Positions 38,828-49,760 of a DNA stretch of 64,000 nt are shown piece after piece; position 1 is the first letter of the stretch; every line of letters begins with the position of its first letter. This stretch comes from Leptospira sp. GTDB taxonomy: Bacteria > Spirochaetota > Leptospiria > Leptospirales > Leptospiraceae. The position numbers and the translations under genes were made by a program. Under the pieces are notes generated by a model. It saw nothing but the letters and a program-made list of their open reading frames with translations. It was not told the origin of the DNA and ran no database searches. The stretch lies in NCBI GenBank assembly GCA_016742255.1, contig JACVCB010000009.1:62001-126000 (forward strand), in the 5' to 3' direction.

Positions 38828-40234
38828 TTAATAATCGGTAACACAACGAGTTCGAACGGTAGCATCTGTTTTTAATGTTGGTCCACCACCAGAACCAGCA
38901 AAATCAGTGACATACGCTTGGGTAGATGGATTTCCAAGGACAGGGCTTGACGACCAAAACGATGCAGATGCCGTATTGGGAAAATAAAGAGCATTAAAAC
39001 CTGGAGTTCCAAAATTAAATCGGTAATCTTTTAATGATATTAATTCATTCGCATTGGGAAGTCGCCATGTTTTACCAGCAAGTGTTAAACCTTGGCAGTA
39101 ATTAATGGCAGCAGACCATTGGAATGCGCTATCAGTTCCACCAGAACAAGTTGCCACATTGGGTTGGCCTGCTGTACATTTTTGCCAAAGAAGAGCAGTA
39201 TCTAAATCCAAGATGGTTCCATCCGATTGGTCGATGAAACGTTTGATAAATGTATTTCTTGGAGTCGCAACACAACGTAAGTAGTGCATATCTGTATAAT
39301 TTCCAAATCCAATGGAGGATTGGATATACGTAGGATAAAATGCTCCTGTACTTGCTGCGTTGGAAGTATTGGATTTATAATTAAAACTGGCTGTTTGAGG
39401 AAAGTATGTCGAATTGATAGAAGGGTTTTCTGTGGTGTGGTCAAACGTGGTTAAGTATTCTTCCATCTCTGGGACACGCCAATCAGTTCGATCGGCAAAT
39501 CCGGAACCAGCATTTAAACTTGCACATTCCGTTTGTGCGTCTGTATACGTAAAGGTTTCTGTTCCCGGAGTAACACATCCAATACCAGTTCTCCCTCGGT
39601 GACAACTTGTCCATACAAGACCTGTTACTAAATCAGTTGTGATTTCAACGCCGGAGACAAGAGTTGGTCCCACAAAATTCGTGTTAACTCCTCTTCGCAG
39701 TTGGCCATCTTGGCCTGGGATCACTGTACATGTTGCATCAATATTGCCCGAACCATCATAACACACTGTGATATTTGTCTTTGGAGGAGTTTTCCCCATC
39801 CATGCTGGTTTGTAAACACAACTTGCACTTCCTTTTGGGTTACTTGCAGTGATTGTGAATTGGACTTGGTTAGCCTTCCATCCATTGTAAGTGCCTTCGA
39901 GTGAATTTGAAAAAAAAGAAAAAACCACACCAGGAGGAAGGGGAGGATTACTGGAAAAACTTAGCCGATTCCCATCTGTTTCAAATGCTTCCAAAAAAAA
40001 AGTTCCATTTCGTTTGGGAATGAGAGGAGGACAAATTAAGTAGGTTGGTGGGTTTACTTTTAATACCACACCACAATGAGGTGACTCATCAAAATTAATA
40101 TAACGCAAAAGTAAACTGTCTTTGTATTGGTCTGATTTAGGGTCACATAAATTTTCTAAATCGGACTGATTGCAAGAGAAGAAGGTAATCACACAGAGAC
40201 AAAGTAGAAATAACCAAATTTGGAACTGTGTCAT
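38828..40234 (-). CDS. Lipoprotein with two DUF1566 (Lcl C-terminal) domains
   Basis: A 468-residue lipoprotein (signal LLCLCVITFFSCNQ, lipidated Cys21). The N-terminal module NLCDPKSDQYKDSLLLRYIN matches that of the propeller lipoprotein. A cadherin-like putative Ig segment (PLPPGVVFSFFSNSLEGT) leads to two DUF1566 domains. The first (about 205-330) has DLVTGLVWTSC and DWRVPEMEEY; the second (about 335-468) has DLDTALLWQKC and TWRLPNANELISL, ending in VRTRCVTDY. These domains are frequent in Leptospira surface proteins, with unknown ligand. It is the first gene of a lipoprotein group. Confidence 0.88.
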   Translation of the reverse strand: MTQFQIWLFLLCLCVITFFSCNQSDLENLCDPKSDQYKDSLLLRYINFDESPHCGVVLKVNPPTYLICPPLIPKRNGTFFLEAFETDGNRLSFSSNPPLPPGVVFSFFSNSLEGTYNGWKANQVQFTITASNPKGSASCVYKPAWMGKTPPKTNITVCYDGSGNIDATCTVIPGQDGQLRRGVNTNFVGPTLVSGVEITTDLVTGLVWTSCHRGRTGIGCVTPGTETFTYTDAQTECASLNAGSGFADRTDWRVPEMEEYLTTFDHTTENPSINSTYFPQTASFNYKSNTSNAASTGAFYPTYIQSSIGFGNYTDMHYLRCVATPRNTFIKRFIDQSDGTILDLDTALLWQKCTAGQPNVATCSGGTDSAFQWSAAINYCQGLTLAGKTWRLPNANELISLKDYRFNFGTPGFNALYFPNTASASFWSSSPVLGNPSTQAYVTDFAGSGGGPTLKTDATVRTRCVTDY

Positions 40235-40272
40235 AAAATGAATGCTAAACGGTAATTCTGATAACTTCCCCT

Positions 40273-42585
40273 TTAGGTCGGAATTTCATCAACAATTTTC
40301 TGTCTAAACGTCTCAATTTGTGACTTTAATTGTTCAATTCGATTTGGATCTGAAGGGATAAACGATGTTAGTTGTAACGTCTTTTCCGCTTTTGGCAGAT
40401 TGCCGATAATGAGGTACAATTGAACAAGTTGTATTAAATTTGATAAATGACCAGGGTTACGCAAACGGATTCTCTCACCCATATCGATGGCCTTTCCGTA
40501 TTCTTTTGTTTGTTTGTAAGTAAAGGATGCCAAATAAATTAAATCTGTGTCACCAGGGTATTCTTCTAAATAGGTATTTAATTTCTCTGCTGCCAAATTG
40601 TACTCTTTCATGCGTACGAGGAGGCGTATGAGTGCCCTTTGGATTTCTCTATTTTCTGGGTTGATACGGTTTGCGTCTAAAAGACTGGTTTTTGCCTCTT
40701 CTAATTGGTCCAATTTGATTTGTGACTTTGCTTTACGCATCAATTCATACGATTCTTTTCGAATGGCTCTTGGTGGTTGGTCCAGATTTTCTTTAAAGGT
40801 TATCCGCATCAGACTTAAATCGTCAGTCAGTTCTCCCATGGAGAGGATGGATTGGTAAATTTCTTTTAAATTTCCATTCCCTCGTTCCACGTGTCGCAAA
40901 AATAATTCCTCATCATGGTTGATTTTTCTAGCTGTGGTTTCCGTTACAAATTCGATGTCATCCCTTCCGTCAGAACCAAGGATGAGTACATCTCCTGGAA
41001 TCAATTGTAAAGTAGAGATTTCGAGTGATTTTTCGGAAAAGGGTGTTCCCAATTTGCGGAGTTCTGAATTGTTTTTGATAAATTCCGCAGTTCCCTTTCT
41101 ATACAACACCGACCATGGATGTTCTGCGTTTAAGTAATACATAAGGCCAGTTTCGTCATCGATCAGTCCCATAACCATAGAGACTAACATAGAACAGTCG
41201 AAGCTCTCAAAAATATGATGGAGTTCTTGGTATGCGTTTTTGATCCATCTTTCTGCATACAATAATTTAACAGACTCAACTGCATTGGATCGTTCCAAGA
41301 TGGATTGTACAGCAGCTCCAAGTACAAGAACCCCACCTGCACCTTGTAACGATTTTCCCATGGCATCTGCATTGAGAAAAAATGTATAATCTTTGCCTCG
41401 CAATGTAATGGTGCGAGTGATACAGATATCTCCACCAATTTCATTTTCCCTTCCATGGAATAAAAACGTCTTTTTTTGTTTGATCAAAAAATCTGTTTTT
41501 ACATGTGTTCCAATGGTTTTGTTCAAACTAAGAGGTTTAATTAAAAGGGAAGTGAGAAAATAATCTCCATCTTGTTGTTTTTTTAAAGTTTCAACGGTTT
41601 CTAAACTGTTTCTTAATTCTGAAGTTTTTGCCTCAACTAATTCTTGTAAGTTTTCCCGAATCCTCCCAACTTCTCTTGTTGCCTTTTCGTAATTCTCTGC
41701 AAACAAAATAAATTCTTTGTCAATGGATAGTATGGGAAGGGCACCTCTACCTCCAGTAGCAAGGCTATTGGCTGATTCATTAATTTGTTCCAATGTTAGA
41801 TTAATGGATTGGAAAAACATAAAAATCAATATCACTGCCTCGACAAAAGTCATTCCAATGAAAGCTGTAATTTTAAATAAACTGGCATATCCAAAGGAAA
41901 TGAAGACTGAAAGTACACTGAGCGATAGAAGAATTAAAATTAATAAAAATACAAATTTGCCCTTTAAACTTAGGATTCCATAGTTTTTATGAATTGATAC
42001 ATCTCGGTATGCTAAGATTTTTTTGATCTCAACTCTTTTGTTACCTGTAAAATAATCGGAGATGATGTATGAAAATCCTCCGTAAACAAATACTGCCGAA
42101 AGCCAACCAATGGAAACTAATACTAACTCGTACATTGGGTGGTGACAAATGATATGGGTAATGGAAACAGAAACAAAGACCATTACCGCATAACGAATGG
42201 CAGCATACATGTTTTCCTTTGGTAAATGGATCAGCGTATTCAAATTGTTTTCTAATTCCAAAATATCTTTGTGGCGAATGGTGTCGTTGTATCGTAAAAA
42301 CAGGTTTAGTTTTTTTAAGTCGTTACGAAATCCACCATAACCAAGAGGAGTGAGGATTCCAAATTCAATGCTATGTCCGACAGCAGCAAGGAAGGTAGCA
42401 AATACAAAAACGTACACAACTTCCGGATGGTTCTCGGTGGAAAAATCAGGGATGAGTGCAGATCCAAAAAAATAAGCATAAAATGCACCAAAAAAGGCAC
42501 CTTGGAGAGAGAAGAATACAATGGCAAAACTGTAAGAAATGAACCTGTGTAAGAATTTGAATAATTGATCAAAGAACCGACTCAT
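40273..42585 (-). CDS. Membrane SpoIIE-type phosphatase with C-terminal TPRs
   Basis: A 770-residue protein with about six membrane helices in two groups (residues 12-130 and 145-280), a HAMP-like linker and coiled coil (about 285-350). A PP2C/SpoIIE Ser/Thr phosphatase domain (about 360-590; metal-site Asp in LNADAMGKSLQGAGG and GSDGRDD) and a TPR array (about 610-770) follow. Such phosphatases usually act on anti-sigma-factor antagonists in partner-switching. The ATG at 42585 is chosen for its upstream GGGG at spacing 8 and the transmembrane start that follows. No anti-sigma factor is adjacent. Confidence 0.9.
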   Translation of the reverse strand: MSRFFDQLFKFLHRFISYSFAIVFFSLQGAFFGAFYAYFFGSALIPDFSTENHPEVVYVFVFATFLAAVGHSIEFGILTPLGYGGFRNDLKKLNLFLRYNDTIRHKDILELENNLNTLIHLPKENMYAAIRYAVMVFVSVSITHIICHHPMYELVLVSIGWLSAVFVYGGFSYIISDYFTGNKRVEIKKILAYRDVSIHKNYGILSLKGKFVFLLILILLSLSVLSVFISFGYASLFKITAFIGMTFVEAVILIFMFFQSINLTLEQINESANSLATGGRGALPILSIDKEFILFAENYEKATREVGRIRENLQELVEAKTSELRNSLETVETLKKQQDGDYFLTSLLIKPLSLNKTIGTHVKTDFLIKQKKTFLFHGRENEIGGDICITRTITLRGKDYTFFLNADAMGKSLQGAGGVLVLGAAVQSILERSNAVESVKLLYAERWIKNAYQELHHIFESFDCSMLVSMVMGLIDDETGLMYYLNAEHPWSVLYRKGTAEFIKNNSELRKLGTPFSEKSLEISTLQLIPGDVLILGSDGRDDIEFVTETTARKINHDEELFLRHVERGNGNLKEIYQSILSMGELTDDLSLMRITFKENLDQPPRAIRKESYELMRKAKSQIKLDQLEEAKTSLLDANRINPENREIQRALIRLLVRMKEYNLAAEKLNTYLEEYPGDTDLIYLASFTYKQTKEYGKAIDMGERIRLRNPGHLSNLIQLVQLYLIIGNLPKAEKTLQLTSFIPSDPNRIEQLKSQIETFRQKIVDEIPT

Positions 42586-42719
42586 TGTGATCCCCAAGGA
42601 AGACAAAGTATAAGGTTGTCTCAAACCTAAGTAAACATATTTTTAAATAATATGAAAAAAAGTTAGATATCTCATTAAAAAAAACTTTCAACAAGATCCA
42701 TACAAGTTAGGTTTCGGCA

Positions 42720-43478
42720 ATGGAATTAAAAAACAAAAGAATTGTAGTTACGGGTGCAGGATCAGGTATTGGAAAGGAAACCGTCTTGCAGATGTTAAAA
42801 CATGAAAACGTGAAAATTTTAGCCTGTGACTTGAATGAAAAAAATGTAGTGTCTCATCCCAATGTAATTCCTTATAAATGTGATGTTTCGAAACCAGAAA
42901 ATTTAGATAAACTCTTAAAAGATGCAGATAAAAAATTGGGTGGGATTGATATCTTTTTTGCGAATGCAGGTTTTGCGTATTATGAAATCATCCAAGAAGC
43001 GAGTTGGGATCGTATCGACAAGATTTTTCGAACAAATGTTTACTCTCCCTTTTATACTTTGGTGAGTTTGAACAAACACAGGACCTCTCCCTGTTTATTT
43101 GTTGTGACCGCCTCTGCGATGAGCCATTTGCCTCTGCCTGGTTATGCCTTGTATTCGGCAACCAAGGCTTCTGTTAGGTCCTTTCTCGATGCCTACCAAT
43201 GTGAACTAAGACCTGGAAACCGTACGATGATTGTGTATCCAATTGCCACTAGGACACAATTTTTTGACTCAGCTGGGAAACAAGTACCTGTACCATTTCC
43301 AAGCCAAACGCCAGAAACCGTTGCAAAACAAATTGTGAATGGGATTTTGAGAGACAAAAAAGAAGTTTTCCCATCCTTTTTGTTTCGATTCATTCAAATC
43401 TTAGATCGATTTTTATTTTTTCCGCTTAAAATTTACCAAAAAATAGAAGCGGTAAAATTGAATTCGCATAAATCTTAA
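42720..43478 (+). CDS. Short-chain dehydrogenase/reductase
   Basis: A 252-residue NAD(P)-dependent oxidoreductase. The nucleotide loop is TGAGSGIG near the N-terminus and FANAG is the structural motif. The catalytic residues are Ser in VTASAMS and Tyr/Lys in YALYSATK, all typical of classical SDRs. The substrate is not known. The start at 42720 has a weak AGG upstream. It ends 45 bases before the start of the multi-PAS kinase on the same strand. Confidence 0.9.
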   Translation: MELKNKRIVVTGAGSGIGKETVLQMLKHENVKILACDLNEKNVVSHPNVIPYKCDVSKPENLDKLLKDADKKLGGIDIFFANAGFAYYEIIQEASWDRIDKIFRTNVYSPFYTLVSLNKHRTSPCLFVVTASAMSHLPLPGYALYSATKASVRSFLDAYQCELRPGNRTMIVYPIATRTQFFDSAGKQVPVPFPSQTPETVAKQIVNGILRDKKEVFPSFLFRFIQILDRFLFFPLKIYQKIEAVKLNSHKS

Positions 43479-43510
43479 GTCTACTGCATAGTGGACACTA
43501 TGCAGTCTTC

Positions 43511-43519
43511 CGAGGAAGG
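43511..43519 (+). promoter_or_regulatory. Ribosome binding site fixing the kinase start at 43524
   Basis: GAGGAAGGA lies just before the ATG at 43524. It favours this start over the in-frame GTG at 43491 and ATG at 43500. Confidence 0.65.
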
Positions 43520-43523
43520 ATCA

Positions 43524-46172
43524 ATGCCTAATATTTCGACAGAGGTGGGGAACCATCTAAATGTCGAAGTTGATCTTTTAAAAACAATCATGGACGTTAG
43601 TTCCACTGCGATTGTTTTGCTGAACCCACAAGGGCAGATTTTATATGCAAACCCTGCATCTGAGTCTGTCCTTGGCATTAAACTCAATGATATACTATCT
43701 AGAACCTATGATGCACCACAATGGAAAAACACTTCTCTTGATGGAGGACCGTGGCGAGAGGAAGACCAACCATTTAATGTCGTGCTCAAAACAAAAAAAC
43801 CGGTCACGGACATTCGGCATGCAATTGAAGATTCATTTGGTGTTAAAAAATACTTATCCATTAATGGCTCTCCTGTTTTTGACGAAATGGGTGAACTCCG
43901 TTCCCTTGTATTTTTAATTACCGATATCACAGAAAACGTTTTAAAACAAAAAGCATTAGAAGACAGTGAAGCAAAATATAGATCGATCACCGAACTTTCG
44001 TTAAGTATGGTGTATGATTTGGACATCAAAACAGGTGTGAACCAATGGGCTGGTGCCATCCAGGAAATTACTGGTTTTACTCCTGAAGAGTATAGGGCCA
44101 TAGGTTATGAAGCTTGGATGATCCTCATCCATCCTGATGACAAAGAAAAAACCATCCAATTATTTGAAGAGGCGATGGCAAAAAAAACAAAGTTTTCCTA
44201 TGTGTATCGGTATCGAACAAAAGATGGAAAATATGTTTATATAGAGGATAATGGAGTATTTTTATACGATAAGAATGGTGGCGCCTATCGAATGTTTGGT
44301 GCGATGATCAACCGTACTGAACAAATAGAAGCAAACTTAGCTTTAAAAGAATCTGAGTCTAGGCTTCTTATGTCTTTGGATGCTGTCAAAATGGGAATTT
44401 GGAGTTGGGACATTGACCAACGAAATATATATTGGTCACCCCAAACGTATGAGATTTATGGTCTCGATCCAGATGGTCCAGCGATCACTGTGGAAAGGTA
44501 TCTCAGTTTAAATGATCTCGATGATTTACAAAAGGTCTCAGCGGAAATCCAACTCTTAAAAGACGATCCTTCCCGGTCTGGATACAGAATCCAACAACGA
44601 ATTTTTCATGCTGATGGAACAGTACATTGGGTCGAGTCTCGTGGAAATTTAATCCGAGATAAAGATGGAAAACCAGTTCGATTGATGGGAACTTTACTCG
44701 ATGTCACCGAATCTAAGTTAGCTGAAGAAGCACTGCGAACTTCCGATGAAAGATTCCGTGCTTTTTATCAATTTTCAACGGAAGCATTTTTGATATTTGA
44801 TGAAAATTCTCTTAGAGCGAAAGACTCTAACTTTGCCTTTCAGAATCTATTTGGATATTCAAGTGATGACACAAAAAATTTAAAAATCCGCTCTTTACTC
44901 ACACCAGACTCACTCCAAAAAATTAGAGAAAAAATTGCAGACAATTCGATTGATTCGATTGAGATCCTTTGCAAAAGAAAAAATGGGGAAGTGTTTCCCG
45001 CTTTGGTTTCCATCAAACGGTTTAAGTACAATCAAACAAATTCAATCGCGTATAGTATTTTTGATTTGAGCCCTCTGAAAGAAGTGGAAGAACTCCGCCA
45101 AATCAATTCGGAAATACGCGAAAAAAACAAACTCATTGAGAAACAAAAAATCGAACTGGAAATGGCGTTTGAGAATTTAAAACGTACACAAGAACAACTT
45201 GTACAATCCGAAAAACTAGCTGCACTTGGGCAGTTGATAGCAGGGATTGCGCACGAAATTAATAATCCGATAGGTGCCGTAAAAGCATCCAATCAGAACA
45301 TGATGGATTGGCAAAAACGATATGGGATCGCCTCACAATTGTTTCGTGAAGCGATCCTTAGTGTTCCTAGAGAAGAACAAGTCATTCTGAAAACGATTCT
45401 TTCAAACCTTGACCAACCAATCGAGTTTTATACTGGAAAAGAAGAACGATTACGTAAAAAGAAGAACAAAGAAATTTTGATCCAAAATGGATTTAAAACG
45501 GATGATGCTGATGAATTTGCAGAAGCATGGGTGGAATTAGGAATTGGAGAACTGGAAGACAAATACATTCCACTTTTCAGGTCCCATTATTTAAGAGTTT
45601 TTCTAGATTATTTAGCACTTGAAATCCAGTTCCGTCGGAACACTCGTTCCATCCAATTGGCGGTTGATCGAGTATCAAAAATCATGTATGCTTTAAAAAA
45701 CTTTTCTCATTTTGATTCCACAGGAAAAAAAATCAAAGCATCGATTCAGGAGACAATTGAGACGGTTCTTACCATTTACCAAAACCAATTGAAAAGGGGA
45801 ATTACCTTAATTAAACATTATGATGAGATTCCACCTATAGATTGTTATCCGGATGATTTATTACATGTTTGGACAAATCTAATTTATAATTCCTTACAAG
45901 CCATGTCCTTTACTGGAAAATTGATGATCACAATTAAAGACTGTGGTTCCGAAGTTTTGGTATCCTTACAAGATTCTGGACCTGGGATTGAACCAGGAAT
46001 CCGTTCCAAAATCTTTGAACCTTTTTTTACTACCAAACCTCCTGGAGAAGGAAGTGGGCTCGGACTTGACATCGTGAATAAAATTGTGAAACGGCATGGT
46101 GGAAGGATTGATTTGTCTTCCAAACCAGGGGAAACTATATTTTCGATTTATTTACCAAAAGGATCTTCGTGA
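43524..46172 (+). CDS. Multi-PAS sensor histidine kinase with an insert in the DHp domain
   Basis: A soluble 882-residue kinase with four PAS domains over about residues 10-520. Examples are VLLNPQGQILYANPASESVL, the PAS_3-type YRYRTKDGKYVYIEDNGVF and RIFHADGTVHWVESRGNLIR-like segments, and FRAFYQFSTEAFLIFDENS. A coiled coil precedes GQLIAGIAHEINNP (phosphoacceptor H577). The ATPase domain has TNLIYNSLQAM, DSGPGIE and GEGSGLGLDI. H577 and the second DHp helix (DRVSKIMYALKNF, from 715) are 138 residues apart, matching the insert of the kinase at 4549. Its 3' end overlaps the convergent receiver-domain gene by 25 bases, a plausible partner. Confidence 0.92.
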   Translation: MPNISTEVGNHLNVEVDLLKTIMDVSSTAIVLLNPQGQILYANPASESVLGIKLNDILSRTYDAPQWKNTSLDGGPWREEDQPFNVVLKTKKPVTDIRHAIEDSFGVKKYLSINGSPVFDEMGELRSLVFLITDITENVLKQKALEDSEAKYRSITELSLSMVYDLDIKTGVNQWAGAIQEITGFTPEEYRAIGYEAWMILIHPDDKEKTIQLFEEAMAKKTKFSYVYRYRTKDGKYVYIEDNGVFLYDKNGGAYRMFGAMINRTEQIEANLALKESESRLLMSLDAVKMGIWSWDIDQRNIYWSPQTYEIYGLDPDGPAITVERYLSLNDLDDLQKVSAEIQLLKDDPSRSGYRIQQRIFHADGTVHWVESRGNLIRDKDGKPVRLMGTLLDVTESKLAEEALRTSDERFRAFYQFSTEAFLIFDENSLRAKDSNFAFQNLFGYSSDDTKNLKIRSLLTPDSLQKIREKIADNSIDSIEILCKRKNGEVFPALVSIKRFKYNQTNSIAYSIFDLSPLKEVEELRQINSEIREKNKLIEKQKIELEMAFENLKRTQEQLVQSEKLAALGQLIAGIAHEINNPIGAVKASNQNMMDWQKRYGIASQLFREAILSVPREEQVILKTILSNLDQPIEFYTGKEERLRKKKNKEILIQNGFKTDDADEFAEAWVELGIGELEDKYIPLFRSHYLRVFLDYLALEIQFRRNTRSIQLAVDRVSKIMYALKNFSHFDSTGKKIKASIQETIETVLTIYQNQLKRGITLIKHYDEIPPIDCYPDDLLHVWTNLIYNSLQAMSFTGKLMITIKDCGSEVLVSLQDSGPGIEPGIRSKIFEPFFTTKPPGEGSGLGLDIVNKIVKRHGGRIDLSSKPGETIFSIYLPKGSS

Positions 46173-46618
46173 TCAATGGCTTGGGTGATGGCTGTGATGA
46201 GTTCTTTTTCGTCCCAAGGTTTTTTCAAACAAGTGACAAGCCCAATCTCTTTTTCTAAAGCAGTTACTAATTTTTCATCAGCAAAACCTGTGATGATGAC
46301 TTTTTCTATCGAAGGAAATCGTTTGTGAACCTTTCGTAAAAATTCATCACCGTTCATTCCAGGCATAGACCAATCAGAAATAATGACCGCAACAGAATTT
46401 CCTTCTTCTTCTAATTCTAAAATTAAATCCCATGCTTCGTTGGCATTTTCTGCCGTTAAGTATTTGAATCTCTCTCCAAAATGGTGTTTCACTTGGGATT
46501 TCATGCTCAGTAAAATGATGGACTCATCATCAACGAAGAGAATTCCTTTTTTCCCATTTTTATTTTCAGTGAGAATTTCCACAGGACAAAGTTTTATCCG
46601 TTCTCTTTTAGATTGCAA
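46148..46618 (-). CDS. Single-domain response regulator
   Basis: A 156-residue receiver-domain protein without an output domain. GILFVDDES holds the acidic pair, ISDWSMPGMNG the phospho-Asp, ITGFADEK the switch Thr region, and CLKKPWDEKEL the conserved Lys-Pro. It overlaps the end of the convergent PAS kinase by 25 bases, so the pair is likely functional, though convergent order means separate promoters. The start is uncertain: the TTG at 46618 lacks a Shine-Dalgarno sequence and a GTG at 46582 is an alternative. Confidence 0.88.
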   Translation of the reverse strand: MQSKRERIKLCPVEILTENKNGKKGILFVDDESIILLSMKSQVKHHFGERFKYLTAENANEAWDLILELEEEGNSVAVIISDWSMPGMNGDEFLRKVHKRFPSIEKVIITGFADEKLVTALEKEIGLVTCLKKPWDEKELITAITQAIDHEDPFGK

Positions 46619-46640
46619 GTAAATCTTGCCAAAATCCTAG

Positions 46641-48677
<2,037 letters not shown>

Positions 48678-48732
48678 CGTATTAGTTTTTTTGGGAACTA
48701 GGAATCAAATTTCAAAATTGAAACTCTTAAAG

Positions 48733-49563
48733 ATGTCGGTTCGGAATGCAGAATTTCAAATCATTTCTGCACTCCAAACAAACCGAACCAAACGGAGTCA
48801 GGAAAAAGAGGTTTTTGTTGAGGGTACTGAACCCATAAAGCAGTTGTTAACTGCAAGTTGGAAAATCACACGGATTTTGTTCCGAGAAAACAGTAACTTA
48901 TCTTCTTGGGCGAAGGAAGTGATCCAAAACCAGAGAGATGCACTCGTATATGAAGTGAAAGATGAATTGTACTTAGAACTTTCAGAAAAAGAAAATCCAT
49001 CTGAACTCATCATAACAGCCAAAATAAAAAACCAATTTGATCTCAGTAAACTCAGTAGAGAAGTTTCCATATTACCAAAAGAGAAACCATTTTATCTATT
49101 ATTTGATCGGCCCAGTGATTATGGCAATTTTGGAACTCTGTTACGTTCCGCAGATGCATTTTTAGTCGATATCGTGTTTGTCATTGGGCATTCCATTGAT
49201 GTGTATGATCCTAAGGTCATTCGGTCTAGTTTAGGCAGTTTGTTTCACACAAAACTCGTGTTTGTTCCCAATTTTGAAACTTTGGTTCGTTTTGTGGATT
49301 CGGAAAAAAAACGTATCGGAATCAGAGTGATTGGAACCGATTCCTGTGGTGAATTTGATTTACGAGAAACAACACTCAAGTCCCCGATATTTTTGGTCTT
49401 AGGGAATGAAAAAAAAGGGATGAGTGTACAATTACAATCTCTCTGCGACCAAATGGTTAAAATTCCCATGTTTGGTGTTGTGAATTCGCTGAATGTTTCC
49501 TGTGCTGGATCCATTCTCTTTTGGGAAGTCACCAAAGGAAAGGGATCACAAAGAACAAATTAG
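48733..49563 (+). CDS. TrmH/SpoU-family RNA 2'-O-methyltransferase
   Basis: A SPOUT-fold methyltransferase of 276 residues from the ATG at 48733. An N-terminal substrate-binding part (about 1-110, KEVFVEGTEPIKQLL) precedes the knotted catalytic domain. That domain has motif 1 GNFGTLLRSADAF, motif 2 LVLGNEKKGMS and motif 3 NSLNVSCAGSILFWE. The target, an rRNA or tRNA ribose, cannot be decided. The longer frame to 48628 overlaps the FadH-like gene and is not supported by a ribosome binding site; the in-frame TTG at 48718 is an alternative start. Confidence 0.9.
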   Translation: MSVRNAEFQIISALQTNRTKRSQEKEVFVEGTEPIKQLLTASWKITRILFRENSNLSSWAKEVIQNQRDALVYEVKDELYLELSEKENPSELIITAKIKNQFDLSKLSREVSILPKEKPFYLLFDRPSDYGNFGTLLRSADAFLVDIVFVIGHSIDVYDPKVIRSSLGSLFHTKLVFVPNFETLVRFVDSEKKRIGIRVIGTDSCGEFDLRETTLKSPIFLVLGNEKKGMSVQLQSLCDQMVKIPMFGVVNSLNVSCAGSILFWEVTKGKGSQRTN

Positions 49564-49565
49564 TT

Positions 49566-49760
49566 TTAGCGACAAGTTGCTATTGTTCCATCGGGATTGT
49601 ATTTTACGCTCGCTCCTGAAGTAAATTGGATGTAACGAACACCATCCACACAAACTTCGTCATATCCAAAATATTTAGCACACCCTCTGGAAATCGAACC
49701 ACAACCAATGAAAAAAAGTGTGGAAACTAACATGAGTTTGATCGGTTTTATTGTTTTCAT
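49566..49760 (-). CDS. Small lipoprotein (64 aa)
   Basis: A 64-residue lipoprotein with signal LMLVSTLFFIGCGS (lipidated Cys20). The mature part of about 45 residues contains three further cysteines (GCAKYFGYDEVCVDGVRYIQ) and a C-terminal CR. The function is unknown. Its ATG overlaps the acyltransferase stop by four bases (ATGA), so both are translated from one message. It converges on the methyltransferase gene with a two-base gap. Confidence 0.75.
   Translation of the reverse strand: MKTIKPIKLMLVSTLFFIGCGSISRGCAKYFGYDEVCVDGVRYIQFTSGASVKYNPDGTIATCR

Noticed and set aside
42624..42716. AAACCTAA and TTAGGTTT inverted repeat between the SpoIIE phosphatase and SDR genes
   Set aside because: Only 8 bases with a spacer of about 75 bases; expected by chance in AT-rich DNA.
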